From the NCBI GenBank assembly GCA_021442155.1, contig CM038222.1, positions 54,803,352-54,867,351 of the forward strand: a stretch of 64,000 nucleotides of DNA, read 5' to 3'. Numbering within the stretch: position 1 is the first letter of the stretch; each line of letters starts with the position of its first letter. Under the pieces are notes generated by a model that saw only the letters and a program-made list of their open reading frames with translations, ran no database searches and was not told the origin of the DNA. A program made the position numbers and the translations under genes. Shown here piece after piece: positions 1 through 12,260 of the stretch. This DNA comes from Cymbidium sinense (Eukaryota > Streptophyta > Magnoliopsida > Asparagales > Orchidaceae).

Positions 1-1835
1 TCCAAACTCAAGTGGTTTTCTCAAATATCAATTCAACCCTCCCATCAATCAATCCTAAAACCAAATGATTGAAACCCAAAATCTCTCTTAAGCCATGTGA
101 TCAATTTCATGAACTTAGCCAAAATCCCATCCAAATCAACTCAAAAGCAATTGATTATCTCATAATCAATTTATATTTTCAATCATCTTCACAAATATAA
201 ATCAAATCTACATTAAAATAATTAAACCAAATCAAATTAAATCGAGATCCTTCCTAAGCCATATGAGTCAACCCCATGAGTTTAGCCAAACTTGTCTTCA
301 AACTACTTCGAACTCAATTGATTTTCTTATAAATCAGTTATTCCTTCAATTATTTTTCCAAATATAAATCAAATCTACAATCGAATGACCAAAACTAAAT
401 CAAACTAAATCAAAATCAAAATCTAAACCCTTTAAGCCAATTTCATGGACTTGGCCAAATTCAATTCAAATTTAAATAAAAATTAATTGATTTTCTCATG
501 AATCAATAATATCTTCAATCATATTCATAAATATAAATGAAACCTACAATTATCAAGCCAAATCAAAATCAACCCATGTCAAACCCAACCTTACCCATTT
601 GACTTGAAATATTCAAATGAACCAAATCCCATTTGAGCTCAAACCAATTGCAATTGAGTTTATATATCAATCCCAAATCCATATATAAACTCAACTAAAT
701 CAAAATCAACCCAAAATCAAGCCAACTAAACCTAGTTGGCTCACTTGACCCAAAGTGACCAATTTGACCTATATGAACCAAAATCCAATTCAATCCAAAC
801 CAAAGTGAATTAAGCAAATCCAACCTTTATGACATGATTTTTGATCATCCTAGGTTGATCAATTATCATAAATTGGGTCAAACCAAGTCAACCCTCAATA
901 TGAACCTAAACTAGCCAAATTGCAACCTAAGCCAAATCTCTTGAAACCAATTATTCAAACCAACCCAAAATCAACATTTGGACATGACTTGACCTTCAAT
1001 TAAGCCAAACCAAATCCAATTGGCCCTCTTGACCCAAGTCGACTAAAATTGACCTAAATGCCCAAAATGGGTCAAATTAAAATCTAAATCAAATTGATTG
1101 TAACCAATGGCTCAAGTTCATTCTAAATTGATTGTTGAACTTGACCAAAGCCTTAATTGAGCCCAATTAACTCACTAGACCCAAATGACCTATTGAACCC
1201 AACTTGACCTAAAGGGTCAAACCAACCTGTGACCCAATCATATCAAAATTAAACTCAACCAAAGCTCACAACACATTTCAAATAATCAACCAAACCAAAA
1301 CTAAGCCATGACTCAAGTCAATTTGGCCAATTGAGTCAAATTGGTCAACTTGACCCATTTGACTCAAATGAACTCAAATGAACCAAAACCAAATCTAAAT
1401 CAATTTGAACCAAACTAATGATACCAACACACTCCAAATGGTCATATGAACTTGACCCAACCCTTGGTTTGACTCAATTTGACTAATTGGTCAACCTAAC
1501 TTATTTTGACCAAATTTGACTAAAATAAGTCAAACTGAGCCAAACCTAACCAAATGAACTCCAAATCACATAAATTTTGGCCCAACTCACTTTTGATTCA
1601 TTTTAAATTTGCTCAAATCAAATCCAATGCTAAATGATCATCCTACCCTTAGGCTAGGGGTATCACATGAGGCAAATCATCCATGTAAGTGGTCATTTCC
1701 ATTCCCTGACCACTTGGCACTCTCCCACAACATAGGCTCCTAGGACACTGCCCAACCTGATCCAAAGGTTATTGGGTTGGCTATGACCCAATGGGAGGTG
1801 AAATAACCTCACCTCCTTGTGGGCTCCAAAAATTC
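1..1835 (+). mobile_element. Copy A of the giant repeat arm, first part (arm start lies left of the window)
   Basis: The sequence matches by eye the first 2.4 kb of the arms that begin with TGTTGACC at 23316 and 46262. It has the same stretch around AAATGATTGAAACCCAAAA, the same short repeats around CAAATATAAAT, and then about 1 kb dense in TTGACC, CAAATTG and GGTCAA words (about 580-1600). By comparison with 23316, about 380 bases of this arm lie before base 1. No long reading frame is present on either strand. The homology fades near 1650-1835, where an unrelated repeat begins. The arm resumes near 6830. Family membership is clear; the break point is uncertain by about 200 bases. Confidence 0.7.
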
Positions 1836-3426
1836 GCCATCGACCTCTTCGATGAAAAGAGTGTTTAAAGTGTTAGTGTAATTTTAGAAGGTAGATGAAA
1901 TAGTAGATAAGACACTACCCAGAGATTTCATCCTCATTTGGTGATGACTTTAGATCTGATTCTAGGTTTCCTATAGGCGCAAGCCCCTATAGTTAATTAC
2001 CCCTCTCAATAAGTGAGAGAGAACTTTCGATGAAGGCTAGTCGTTAGATCGCTTAATGCGTAGCGTATAGTAACAACATACGGAGTTTCAGAATTTAGAT
2101 TATGAAATTCATCATTTCAGCTTAAACCGGATGGTTGGGGGAATGATGATGTGCCCAATCTAGATCACATGGTTCCGTCATCCTGGGTCATCGCGGTCCT
2201 TAGTCTACTTAGTCAAAGGAGGTAGTGACCCAACCTGACCGAAGGATCCTCATCGCAACACATGGGTTACGTCATCCAAGAAATCCATGTAGACCTAAGG
2301 TGGTGTTGTCTAAAGAGATAATCTTAAGTCTACCTTAGCTGAGAGAGGGCTATTTGCCCTATCAAGTATACTTTATGATTCATAACTCAAAGGGCAAAGC
2401 CATTGGGGAGAATACTGGCTATGATCGTGATCGTAATATAATGAGTCGGCCCACGTCGGAGAACTCGTCATAAGCATCATCTGTGGAAGTCAAGCATGTC
2501 AGGACACGCCACATCCTTACTAGCATGAGATTGATTAAGAGTGAACATAACAGAACACTTGATTTGACATTAGCTCATTTATGAGTTAGAGTTTTTTTAG
2601 TTTATCACCCCCGACAAATAGTTACGGAAGGTGGATGGATTGAGTTTAATTTAAGTTTTTAATGATATAATTTTATTTAAGCTGTTTCAGATTGATATTT
2701 GATTTGAGTTGAAAAATTGATTAATTTGAATATGTTTAAGAGCTTTAGATCCTATTAACTCTGTTTAGCTGCTAACAGAGGATTAGATCTACTGTCACCT
2801 GACATAAGCAGATATTTCACTAATTTAAAACTCTTATTATAGGTTTTAGATTTTTAAAACCCCTAAGACTAAATAACCAACATCCTCAGACACTTGAATT
2901 TAAGCATTCAACATAGTGTCGGGGCCCATGCGAGTGTATTTAAGAATCTAGGCAGTTTTTATTTCTGAATTATGAGATTGATTTCAGGTTTTTATCTAAT
3001 TCCAAGTTAGCCTGCACAGCCTTTTCAGACATTAAAATTCGCACTTGAAATATCCATGTTTGAGCACATGTATTTACTTAAAATTTCATTTCATCTAATT
3101 AATGAAATTATTGATTTTAAAATCATATTTAGAATGCAATTCCTTAATTTTTAATCAAAGGAAGCCCTATGATTTTTGTAAATTTTTATTTAGTATTGTC
3201 TTCTGTCTACTTGTACAAAGAGTTGCAGATCTGGTGGCGAAGAAGACATTTTGATTTAGATTATAGTTTAAAATGTTACTTGCACTTAGTTTAGTTGTTG
3301 AGTTTTTGTAATTCTCCCAACTTGATTATGTTTAATTTACATCACTTTTGATAAGTTATACCGATTTCAGTTTATTGCTTTGGCTTTACTTATGCTTATT
3401 AGCTAGCATAGTAATCATCTCCATAT

Positions 3427-3440
3427 TGGTATAAGAGTTA
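3427..3440 (+). other. Possible degenerate initiator-tRNA-Met primer-binding site
   Basis: TGGTATAAGAGTTA resembles the plant retrotransposon primer-binding site TGGTATCAGAGC with two or three changes. A short TAT and a CA-ending stretch (ATCTCCA) come just before it, as expected at the end of a 5' LTR. No coding region follows, and no second LTR was found. This is a weak call. Confidence 0.25.
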
Positions 3441-3813
3441 TTAAACTCAATTTGAATTCATTCTTAGATGTTAAGTTTATTGCAAGTTTGTTATGAGTTT
3501 AGCATTAGTCTCCCCAAATTCCAATTAGAGCTTATTTAGTTTTGAGGAATTTACAAGAAAAGAGAACTCACTCATTACTTCAATTTAAGCCATAGAGAAT
3601 CGCAATTAGAGTTTGTGAGTTTAATATTAGCCTCCCTAAATTTTACTTGTATTTTAAATGAGTGTTCCATTCATTCCAAAATTTTCTTTAAAGGCTCCCC
3701 TATTTCTCTTTGATTTAACATTTATCTTCATATTTATCATATATTCTTTTGTTTGAATTAAGTTTAGATAATTTACATTTGAATTTATTTAAGTCCTGAA
3801 TTTTAGTCTAAAT

Positions 3814-4275
3814 TTTGGCAATCCCTCATGTGGGGCATCGGGGATGTTTTGGCTTACTCGGTACACCCTCTTGAGCGTAGCGGTATCTTCTTGACACCAC
3901 TTTCATCTCGCACCCTCTTGAGCACGAGGTAACCTGAAAGAAGATAAATGCAATATATATTCATCCCCCTTTCTTTTTCTTGTTTGACACTTTTAGTTTA
4001 AAATTAGCTGCAAGTTTCTTTACTGGGCGTTTTTAACTCAATTCATTTCACTCTCTCATTTTTCCTAAGTTAAAGATTTGGCATTTTTGGCGACCTCCGT
4101 CATCCCCGTGTAGGGGCATCGGGGTTTGGTTTCGGTATGCCCTCTTGAGTGTAGCGAGCGGTGTATTACGACATCACAGCCAGGTTTTTCATCTTGTCAC
4201 ACCCTCTTGAGCACGACAAGGCCTTCAGACCTGAAAGAAGACATACACTACAATATATATTCATTCCCCACCTTT
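3814..4275 (+). repeat. Direct duplication of about 0.28 kb (two copies)
   Basis: GGGGCATCGGGG recurs at about 3832 and 4113, a spacing of 281. In both copies it is followed in the same order by CCCTCTTGAG and GTAGCG, then CACCCTCTTGAGCACGA, then CCTGAAAGAAGA, then CAATATATATTCAT. The copies differ by scattered changes. No protein is encoded. The paired CCTCTTGAGC motifs could be part of an LTR leader, but that is a guess. Confidence 0.7.
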
Positions 4276-4326
4276 TTTGCCCTTCTCCGGAAAGCAATGA
4301 GACACACAAACTTGAAGAAAACACAA

Positions 4327-4327
<1 letters not shown>

Positions 4328-4365
<38 letters not shown>
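4328..4365. repeat. (TA)n microsatellite
   Basis: A pure TA run of about 36 bases. It creates false open frames rich in Ile-Tyr on both strands. Confidence 0.95.
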
Positions 4366-4367
<2 letters not shown>

Positions 4368-4474
4368 CATTCACAGATCCCACATATTCTGACTCATTTT
4401 TTCGGTGCACTATAATGCTTGACAAAGTAACAAGGTTGGGCATGCAAGAAATGTGAGGTTTGGAGAAGCAAAAA

Positions 4475-4830
4475 TTGGAAGGCTAAGGTGAGGAGTGTGA
4501 CGAAGAAGAATTTGCCTCTTGATGATGTTCTTCCCCGGTTTGCGATGAAGTGAAGGTTGAAAGGCTAAAGCGAGGAGTGTGATGCCAGAAATCGAAAGAA
4601 GAATTCACCTCTTGACGATGTTCTTCCCCAGTTTGCGGCGAAGCGAAGGTTGGAAGGCTAAAACGAGGAGTGCGACGCCGAAAATCAAAAGAAGAATTCG
4701 CCTATTCATGATGTTCTTCCCCGGTTTGTGGCGAAGATGGATGGGTTATACAAGAATGTGACCAAAATCAAGAATTCACCTCTTGATGATGTTCTTCCGG
4801 TTTAAGAAAAATTGACGAGATGCTGTAGGA
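4475..4830 (+). repeat. Tandem array, 82-93 bp unit, about four copies
   Basis: The word GGCTAA, followed by GCGAGGAGTGTGA or a close variant, recurs at about 4481, 4563 and 4656. Each unit continues with AGAAGAATTCACCTCTTGA and GATGTTCTTCCCCGGTTTG. A fourth unit is partial, ending near 4800 at the GATGTTCTTCC word. Units have diverged by several bases. The array sits directly before the GC-rich patch. Confidence 0.75.
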
Positions 4831-5645
4831 AGGGTGGGCTATAGGAAGCAGGCTGGCGGGCTGGAGTGGGTTGGAGAGTAGGCTGGTTGTGGGTAGTGGG
4901 CCGGAGCAGGTTTTGTGCTTGCGGGCCATGTGAACACGTGGGTGCAGCTGGCCGGTGCACGGTTTTGCGGGCTGTTGGCAACAGGTCGGCGGGAGCAGAG
5001 GCGGGATGGCCGGTGGGTTTGCGGTGGAACGGGCCATAGTATTGAGGCACGTGCAGGACGCGTGGGATGGGACGTGGCCTGGAGTGGGATTGGGCCGCAC
5101 GACCATTTTTTGAGAATCACGAGCTCGTTGTGCGGCAGCAGAGGCAGCAGCGAACGGAACTGCAGTCAGATGAACGCGGACTACGGTGGAATGGCAGCGA
5201 TGGAAAGAGAAACAGCGTGGCTCGTGCAGCTGGTGAGCGGAGGAAATGGCAGGACGGTGGGCTAGTGCTTGCAGCGAAACGGGACGAGCGCTTGCACGGT
5301 TTTGCGTCGGCGGGATGGCGCTTGTGGAACGGGCCACGGTGGACGGAGGCGAGATGCACGATTTTGTGCGGAATAGTGGAAATCGAGAGGGGGAGAATAA
5401 TGAAAATTACATGTGCAAAGCATGGGAATCAAGGAAGAGAGGAGGAGAGAAATGGAACCGCCCTTTTTTTTCTTTTTGGAGAGGTTGGCAGAAAAAAGAG
5501 ACATGAGAGAATGGAGAGAGAGGGAGGGATGTTTTTTTTCTTTTCTTCTCTTTATTTTTTAGAACCAACCAAACCGAAAATAGGGGGAACAGTTGTGAAC
5601 ATGGGGGAGGATAATTTAGAGATTTTAAATAAATTTTAAATTGAT
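4831..5645. other. GC-rich patch with open frames on both strands; function unknown
   Basis: Base composition changes sharply here, from about 35% to well over 50% GC, and drops back near 5450. A degenerate internal repeat is visible: GCACGGTTTTGCG, CGGCGGGATGGC and GTGGAACGGGCCA occur in that order both at about 4955-5035 and at about 5295-5338. Open frames of 80-190 codons occur in several frames at once on both strands. That pattern fits low stop-codon density in GC-rich DNA better than a gene. None of the translations resembles a family I know, and I see no start context or splice structure. It could be a captured host fragment or the LTR body of an unidentified element. Confidence 0.4.
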
Positions 5646-5675
5646 TCAATGATTTTAATATGAATTTTGCATTAA

Positions 5676-5679
<4 letters not shown>

Positions 5680-5745
<66 letters not shown>
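5680..5745. repeat. (AT)n microsatellite
   Basis: An uninterrupted AT run of about 65 bases at the left border of the 325-bp tandem array. Confidence 0.95.
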
Positions 5746-5747
<2 letters not shown>

Positions 5748-5819
5748 AATGTGATAATTTGATGTTCGCAGAGCCATTTGTTTTCATGATCGGGAGTTTG
5801 GTTTTAATTCAATTAATCA

Positions 5820-6800
5820 ATTTGACTCAAAATACGTCACTTTCGGCCGATTTTCATCGTTAAATTGAGTGTGAAATGTCTTACTTGATAGATTTCGATG
5901 TTTTGAAGTCAATGGCATGATTAATTTTATGAACAAAGGTCGTTTGATCCTCGTCGGTTTCTCCTGACCTCAATATGTGTGCAGGCACGTTGATGACTCG
6001 ATTGCTTGATCGGTTGATCATTAAGTCATGCAATATTTATATCCTTGCCAGTTTTGACATTCTGAACGCGATGGTGAAGTTCGTTCGTCAATCGGAGGTC
6101 ATTTGAGTTGATTTTGGCGACGTCTAGTGTATTTCATTCTCGATTTGAGCATTATCACTTCAAATCATTCGACATTTGCATAGACTCATCCAAATTGAGT
6201 GCAAAAAGTTTCATTTAATAGATTTCAATGTTTTGAAGCTAACGATGCAATCAATTTCATGAATGAGGGTCGTTTGGCTTACATCAGTGCCTACTGACTT
6301 CGATATACGTGCAAGCATATTGATGACTCGAGCGCTTGATCAGTTGATCATTAAGTTATGCAATATTTATATCCTGACCAATTTCGACATTTTGAATGCG
6401 ATCACGAGGTCCGTTCATTGATCAGAAGTCATTTGAGTTGATTTTGGTGACATCCTATGCATTTTATTTTCAATTTGCGTTTGTCCAAATCACTGACATT
6501 TGCATCACTCATTTGAATTGAGTGTGGATGGTCTCATTTGATAGTTTTTGATGTTTCAAGTATAACAACGTGATCAATTTCATGAACGTAGGTCATTTGG
6601 ACACATCGCAACTTCCCGACTCCAATATGCGCGTCGACACTTTGATAGCTTGAGTGCTTAATCAATTGCTCGTTAAATTTTGCAATATTTATATTTCGAT
6701 CAATTTCGGTGTTTTGAACACGACAACAAAGTCCGTTCATCAATCGGAGATTATTTTGACCATTTTCAGTGATATCCAATGTATTTGGCCTCACTTGCAC
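5820..6800 (+). repeat. Tandem array of about 325-bp units, three copies
   Basis: AAATTGAGTG (GAATTGAGTG in the third copy) recurs at about 5862, 6192 and 6515, giving spacings of 330 and 323. Each unit then runs through a TTGATAGATTTCGATGTTTTGAAG-like stretch, AATTTCATGAA, GGTCGTTTG, TTGATGACTCGA, ATTAAGTCATGCAATATTTATAT, GTTCGTTCATCAATCGGAGGTCATTTGA and TTGATTTTGG-like words. Copies differ at perhaps one base in five. The unit length is satellite-like, but only three copies are present here. There is no coding. Confidence 0.85.
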
Positions 6801-6830
6801 GCCACCTTAAGTCCGTCAATTTGATTTGTA

Positions 6831-9800
6831 GGCTTGACTTTGACTATATGGAGGTCAACACTTGTCCAGAGCATTTGAAGCCAGGACACCCACTACCTCC
6901 TGATGCCACCTCCACACCCTCACCCAACCAAACTGAGCCTCCTAATCCACTCAAGGACACCCACACCTCAGGTGGATCACAAAGAGCTGCTAGGCAAGCC
7001 ATCCATCGTGGAAGAGGGTATACCTCCCTCTACGCCTCTATTTTCACTCAAACCCACACACTTGCATTCCTCAGAGACCTAACTACCCAAGACGAGCCAC
7101 TAGAGACATTTTCCAAGCTCCCAAGCTCATCCCATAATCCCCACTCTCGATTTCCTTCAAGCCAAAAATAGGGCAACCATCCTCTTGATCTCTTTTGCTC
7201 AAGGATCAACCAAAGTGCAATTAAATTTGCACACACGATCCTTGGAGTTAGTTGAGCAAGAATGCCTTTTGAGTATCTCGACAATCGGAGGGTGGATTTC
7301 GATTAACGTCGATCACTTACACTTCGAGTGTTGTCCTTTTGAGCAAACCACCTCAAATTGGAGCTTGTGATGATCAGTAGGGCCTTGTCTCTACTAGGCG
7401 AAGCTTCCTCAATCAGATTTGACACCAATCTTGAGCTTTGGTGAGGTATGCCATTGAAACCGACCTTAAAGTAAAAATATCTTGGAGCTTTTGAAGAAAA
7501 CTTTCATCCCGTGTGATCCTAGCCGTTGTATCCCTTTGGATCCTTCGCACAAAGGTGTGGGATCCATTTGGAGTCAATCCGAGCTCGGATCACACGAGCA
7601 ATGGCGGATGGACTATGTTCCCCATCGCTCGCATGACGATAGATCACTTCGCTCCGCGTGATCTAAATGTGACATGATTAGATCCATTAAAATTATCCAT
7701 TTTAATCCTTTAGCTTTGCAGGATTAATCGTGGTCGTCCGATCATAGATCAGACGGCGCACGAGAAAGATCATCCACCGCCGCCACACAAGTGTTAACTA
7801 GGATTATGTTTAAGTAACTAATCCCACTGTGCCATATGGAAAGCGTGCCGCGTCAGCACACCACATGGTGCCAACGAGATTAAGAGTTAATTAGGCCTAA
7901 TTAATGTATTTTAATGGTTGAAACTTGTAAACATCATAACTAATTATAGAAAAATCAAAAAAATATAAATAAATAGTCATTTTGAAGGTATTTCAAAGAG
8001 AAATTTATTAAAAATATCCTTAATTAATTTTGAATAGTAATTAAGGCTTAATTAAAATTTAATTAGAAAATTAATTAGCTTAATTACTTCTTAATTAACT
8101 AATTGATTAACCCCAAACCTTCTGAGATTGCTTAAGGGGATGACATCTGCTTCCTCCAATTTTCTTGGGATTTGTTGAATTAATTAGAAAATTTAGTTAA
8201 TTAGGCTCTAATTATTTTCTTAATTTAATTAAGGGTTAATTAATCACATGAATAGTGACTAATTAATTGGGCTCACAATCATTGTTTTAGAGGGACTTAT
8301 GGAGTAAGGTTGAGACCTCCTTTCTAATCTCCTTCTAAGTTCATTCCATTAATTAAAATCAAACCAATTAAGGATTAATTAATTACTTAAATTATTCAAT
8401 CAATTAAAATTGAAATCATGATCACGTAAGATTATTATTAAAATTTTGGGTAGATCTTTAGGTTGAATAACCTAAAGGAGTTTAATGAAATTATGATTAG
8501 CCCACATGTGTGAAAAAATTATAAGAGTAATTAATTAAGTTTTTTTAACTTAATTAACCATTTCAATTGCATTATGCCCCTTTCCTTTCTTAGGATCATT
8601 GCTAATTTTACCTCTAATGCATGTGCATATCATGTTGGCTCATAATTGTTTGGGTAATTATGTTAAGGTAACATAGGAAATAGTTAATTAATGGATTTAA
8701 TGCATGTTATAATTTAATTAACTCATAAAATCAGCTTAATTATATTTCATTAAATCAAATTAATTAACAAACATGGGAATAGGTTAAGACCAGAAACCTT
8801 TCCTCACATCCTCAAATCAAATCAAAACATGAAATTAAAAGTGGCAATAAGAAAGCTTTAATTTACTTTAAATAGTTTTATTTGATATGATTGTCATTAG
8901 GAATTAATTTAATTAAATAAAATCATGTGTTTATATTTATTTATTCTTTTCCAATCATGATTAAATATTTTCTGTCATTTGATTTCATAGATTCATACTT
9001 TCAAATTTAAACAAATCAAGCAGTCTTTCTTTATGTAAGTTTGCATGTGTTAGATTAATTTATAATATGTGTGGCTATTATCACTAAAAATTCAAATTAC
9101 TTTTCAAAATTTATAAATCAATTATATTGAGAGTGATACTAGTTATGAATACATATAGGTGTGCTATGTGCTTATAACTTAGGTATGTGAAGTAAAGCTT
9201 TCTTTCATTAATTCATATGTAGTTTTACATGTTTGAATGTTAATAAGTATCCGACATCCCAGAACATGAGGCCCCAAGGGAGGTCATTTGATTATTACTT
9301 CCTTGTAACAACATACTTATTCGATTTCATTTACATATGTTCCTACATTAGAATTTGGATAAAACTTCACTCCAAATGTATAAATATTGCAATCAAATAA
9401 AAATATAATTTTTGCATAATTTTCTTCCTCTTATTTGCATATACATTCATGTGTAGTGAGATAGCAAAATATATAATCTAGACATATCGAATATGAAGCT
9501 TTAGCTACCAAGAAAGCCATTTGATTACCTCACTTCCCTGTTAACAAAGGCACGACTAGCTTATTTCTCTTACATGTGTGTATATGTGTGGATGAAAAGT
9601 CCCTCTTTTCTACTAAAAAATACATGTATTCATGATTAATCAAGTGCTTTTGATAAGTCATGTGAGTTGAGCTTTCTTTCTTATATTCATGTATATAAAT
9701 TTACATATATTTAAATGCAAATGAGTATATAGTTTAGACATCCTAGGAATACGAGGCTTTAGCTAGCTCCAAGGAGGTTATTCGATTACCTCACTTCCCT

Positions 9801-12260
9801 GGCTAACAATGACATGTACCTATTTAATCTCATCCCTATATATTTTTGTATAAGAATTTGATAGAGTCAAATTAATATGATTAAATAATTCAATCAAATG
9901 AAAATATAAACTTTAAATATACACATCTACAATCATCATTTAAGTGTACCAAAATATGTTGTGTATAAGTACACTTAGATTAAAATCATATGCATGTTAC
10001 ATGAGATGGAAAGGAATGGATTAGCATATGTCATGTGTTGTAATTCATTAAATTAATCCTAAGATGCATTTCATATTAAATGTGATCATTTAAAGTGAAC
10101 CTAAACTTAAGTTTAATTAAAAATATGTAATAAGCCTTTCACTAAAGAGAACTAAATCGAATTAACATGCTTTAGAAAATAGCTTAAGGTAGGGATGAGA
10201 GAGGGCAATCCTCTTTCTTCTTTTTATAACACTTAGATGCTAAGTGTAAATCACATGAAACAAAAGAAAACATAAATTAAAATTCTCCAATCAATTAAAT
10301 AACTTAAAGTGAAATTAACCCTTTATGTTAAATGGAAGTCTTCTACACTTAGAAAATATAACTAATATCAAGAAGACATACCACACCAAGCCTTAACACA
10401 CTTTAGAACTAAGTCACCACTTCTAGTCCTAAGTTAGATGTATGTATGGTATATATTTTATTTGTGATATATTATTTAGACTATATATTAGTGAATTGTA
10501 GACGATGTTAAATAGCATTAAATTTAATTATTTTTTAATTGATTTAAGGATGCTTAAAATAAATATAAATGCTCTCAATAAGTTGTTTAAACTCAAAGCA
10601 TAATTCAAGTTAGGATATTAATACTCATATGGTGGTACTAAGTCCATATATATAATATAATTGTATATGTGTTTAGCTAACACTTTTTTTAAGGTGTAAT
10701 TAGATTTACTTTTCCTATTTTTAATGTATTTTTGCATTAGGAATTAGTAGTAAATGTTATGGGAAAATTAGGATAAGCATTAGCTAGAAGGCTTTGTCCT
10801 AGGGTGCCATGCGATGTCTTGAAACCTACCAAATCAAAGAAGGAAGAAAAAATGAAGATATGAAAATGAAGAAAGAAGACTCTCCATAATTTATAAGTTG
10901 TAATTATTATTCAGAATTTCAGTTGTATAAAGGTAGAACCACCAATCTTTTCCTTATGTTTTATAACAATCAAGACCGACCTTTTATTCTTTTGGCTAAT
11001 TTTATAAAATTGATTTATATTATGTTTAAATTGTGTATTAGATTGCATCTTTTCATGGTTTCTTAAATGATTGATGCTTTAATGTGTGGTATGAATGATT
11101 AGGTTCTTAAAAAAATTAATTTTTCTACCCCAATTAATCACTCATAACTAAATTCTAAATAATTCATAACCTCACCATAAAAAACTTAGGACATAAATAA
11201 AGATAATTAAAAGATTTAGTAATAAATTGAATGGTTGAATATTTCACATCATGTATTATTATTTCATTTATTGAAAGAGAGATTTCCATCATTACATGGG
11301 GAATGCTTGATAGGGACATCCCTGTGGTGGAAAACATCCCTTGTCTTGATTTAGCCAATAATCTACTTTAATCATGCATTTAGACATAAAATCCTAAAGC
11401 CTTTGGCAAAATGAAGTGTCAAAATTGAAATAAATTTTGAAAAGATTTTATTAATTAAGTCGATGCTCATACCACTCATGCTCTAGTCTCATAGAGTGAG
11501 TTTGTGGACTTTAGTCTCTTCAAATTAAATAATTACCCCAATTTTGCAAATTCATAAGACCATATTACATGATTTTAAAGATCATAGGAGTTAGCTCGCC
11601 CAGTCGTTATAAGTCCGTAAGTCAAATTATCCTCTTTGTGAGGAACCTTTATGTCCACCATTACTTAGATTTAGGTCATGCTTAAATTTCTCATGTTTAA
11701 AGCTCCCTAGATTTGGGATTGAGATGTTTGTTCCTTTAAGCAAGCATAAATTCTCATCTTAAATATTTCAAATCTTGTGTTGATGGATTACAAGCCCCAA
11801 CAATCTAATAAAAATTTAACTCAAACATATAATTATCTTCAATTTTAAATATATAAAGCCCAATCACGATAGATTGAATGCTCACTATTTAAATCATTAG
11901 TATTTACTCATCTCCTTTGGCTTAAAATAAGTTCTCCATTTGAACTACAATTGATTTTTCAAATATAACCAATCCTTTGATAGTTAACCTGAAATCTTTG
12001 AATATGATAATTGTCTAATTTAAAGAGTATTCTTAATTTTATTCCTAAGATGTAATTAACTAAAGGCTTGCCTTAGAAACTTAAAAAATCCATAATATAA
12101 ATCGCTTATTCATACATAAAATATGAAAAAAAAATCTTGGTATATTAAGACTCATCATACCTTATTAAAGTGATTAAAATCGTTGAAGGATAATCTATCT
12201 TTGAGATATTATATTGCCTCAAGTATCAATCATTTAATAAATATTACTATCTCATGGTGT
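6831..12260 (+). mobile_element. Copy A of the giant repeat arm, second part
   Basis: This part follows the same landmarks, in the same order, as the arms at 25700-28980 and 48950-53880. The landmarks are a paired GAGCTC/CGAGCTCGG block (about 7580), a GC-rich ACGT-containing block (about 7810-7870), GGGTAGATCTTTAGG and ATTATGATTAGCC (about 8450-8500), three subrepeats of about 240 bp (9257, 9484, 9738), AAGTCACCACTTCTAG (about 10420), and a segment ending with GATGTAATTAACTA (about 12050). Homology is last visible near 12250. No inverted partner follows; the P450 pseudogene begins within 850 bases. Copy A is therefore a single arm, unlike the two inverted blocks. No coding is visible. Confidence 0.65.
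9257..9830 (+). repeat. Internal subrepeat of the arm, about 240 bp, three copies
   Basis: A block reading GACATC, then GAGGCTTTAGCTAG, then AAGGAGGTCATTTGATTACC and CACTTCCCTGG recurs at about 9257, 9484 and 9738. The spacings are 227 and 254. The same block occurs three times in the left arm at 28369-28940, about twice in the right arm at 31600-31910, and once in each arm of the second block. Confidence 0.75.

Larger units (their letters stand above)
1836..6830. mobile_element. About 5-kb repeat insertion that splits copy A
   Basis: This stretch has no counterpart in the other four arms of the family, so I read it as an insertion into copy A. It is moderately AT-rich from 1836 to 3800. It then holds a duplicated 0.28-kb segment, an AT microsatellite, an 80-95 bp tandem array, a GC-rich patch, a second AT microsatellite and a tandem array of about 325 bp. 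I see no transposase or reverse transcriptase coding. A primer-binding-like site near 3427 hints at a decayed LTR element, but I found no matching second LTR or target duplication. The long open frames between 4768 and 5640 overlap each other on both strands and resemble no family I know. Confidence 0.45.

Noticed and set aside
4126..4443. Overlapping small open frames with Ile-Tyr runs on both strands
   Set aside because: They are produced by the TA microsatellite at 4328-4365; the same applies at 5660-5863 and 14631-14836.
4768..5639. Open frames of up to 190 codons
   Set aside because: Frames are open on both strands at once in a GC-rich, internally duplicated patch, with no family resemblance and no gene structure.
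6779..7370. Open frames with Pro/Thr-rich translation near the resumption of copy A
   Set aside because: The same arm position is not open in the other copies, and the translations resemble nothing known.
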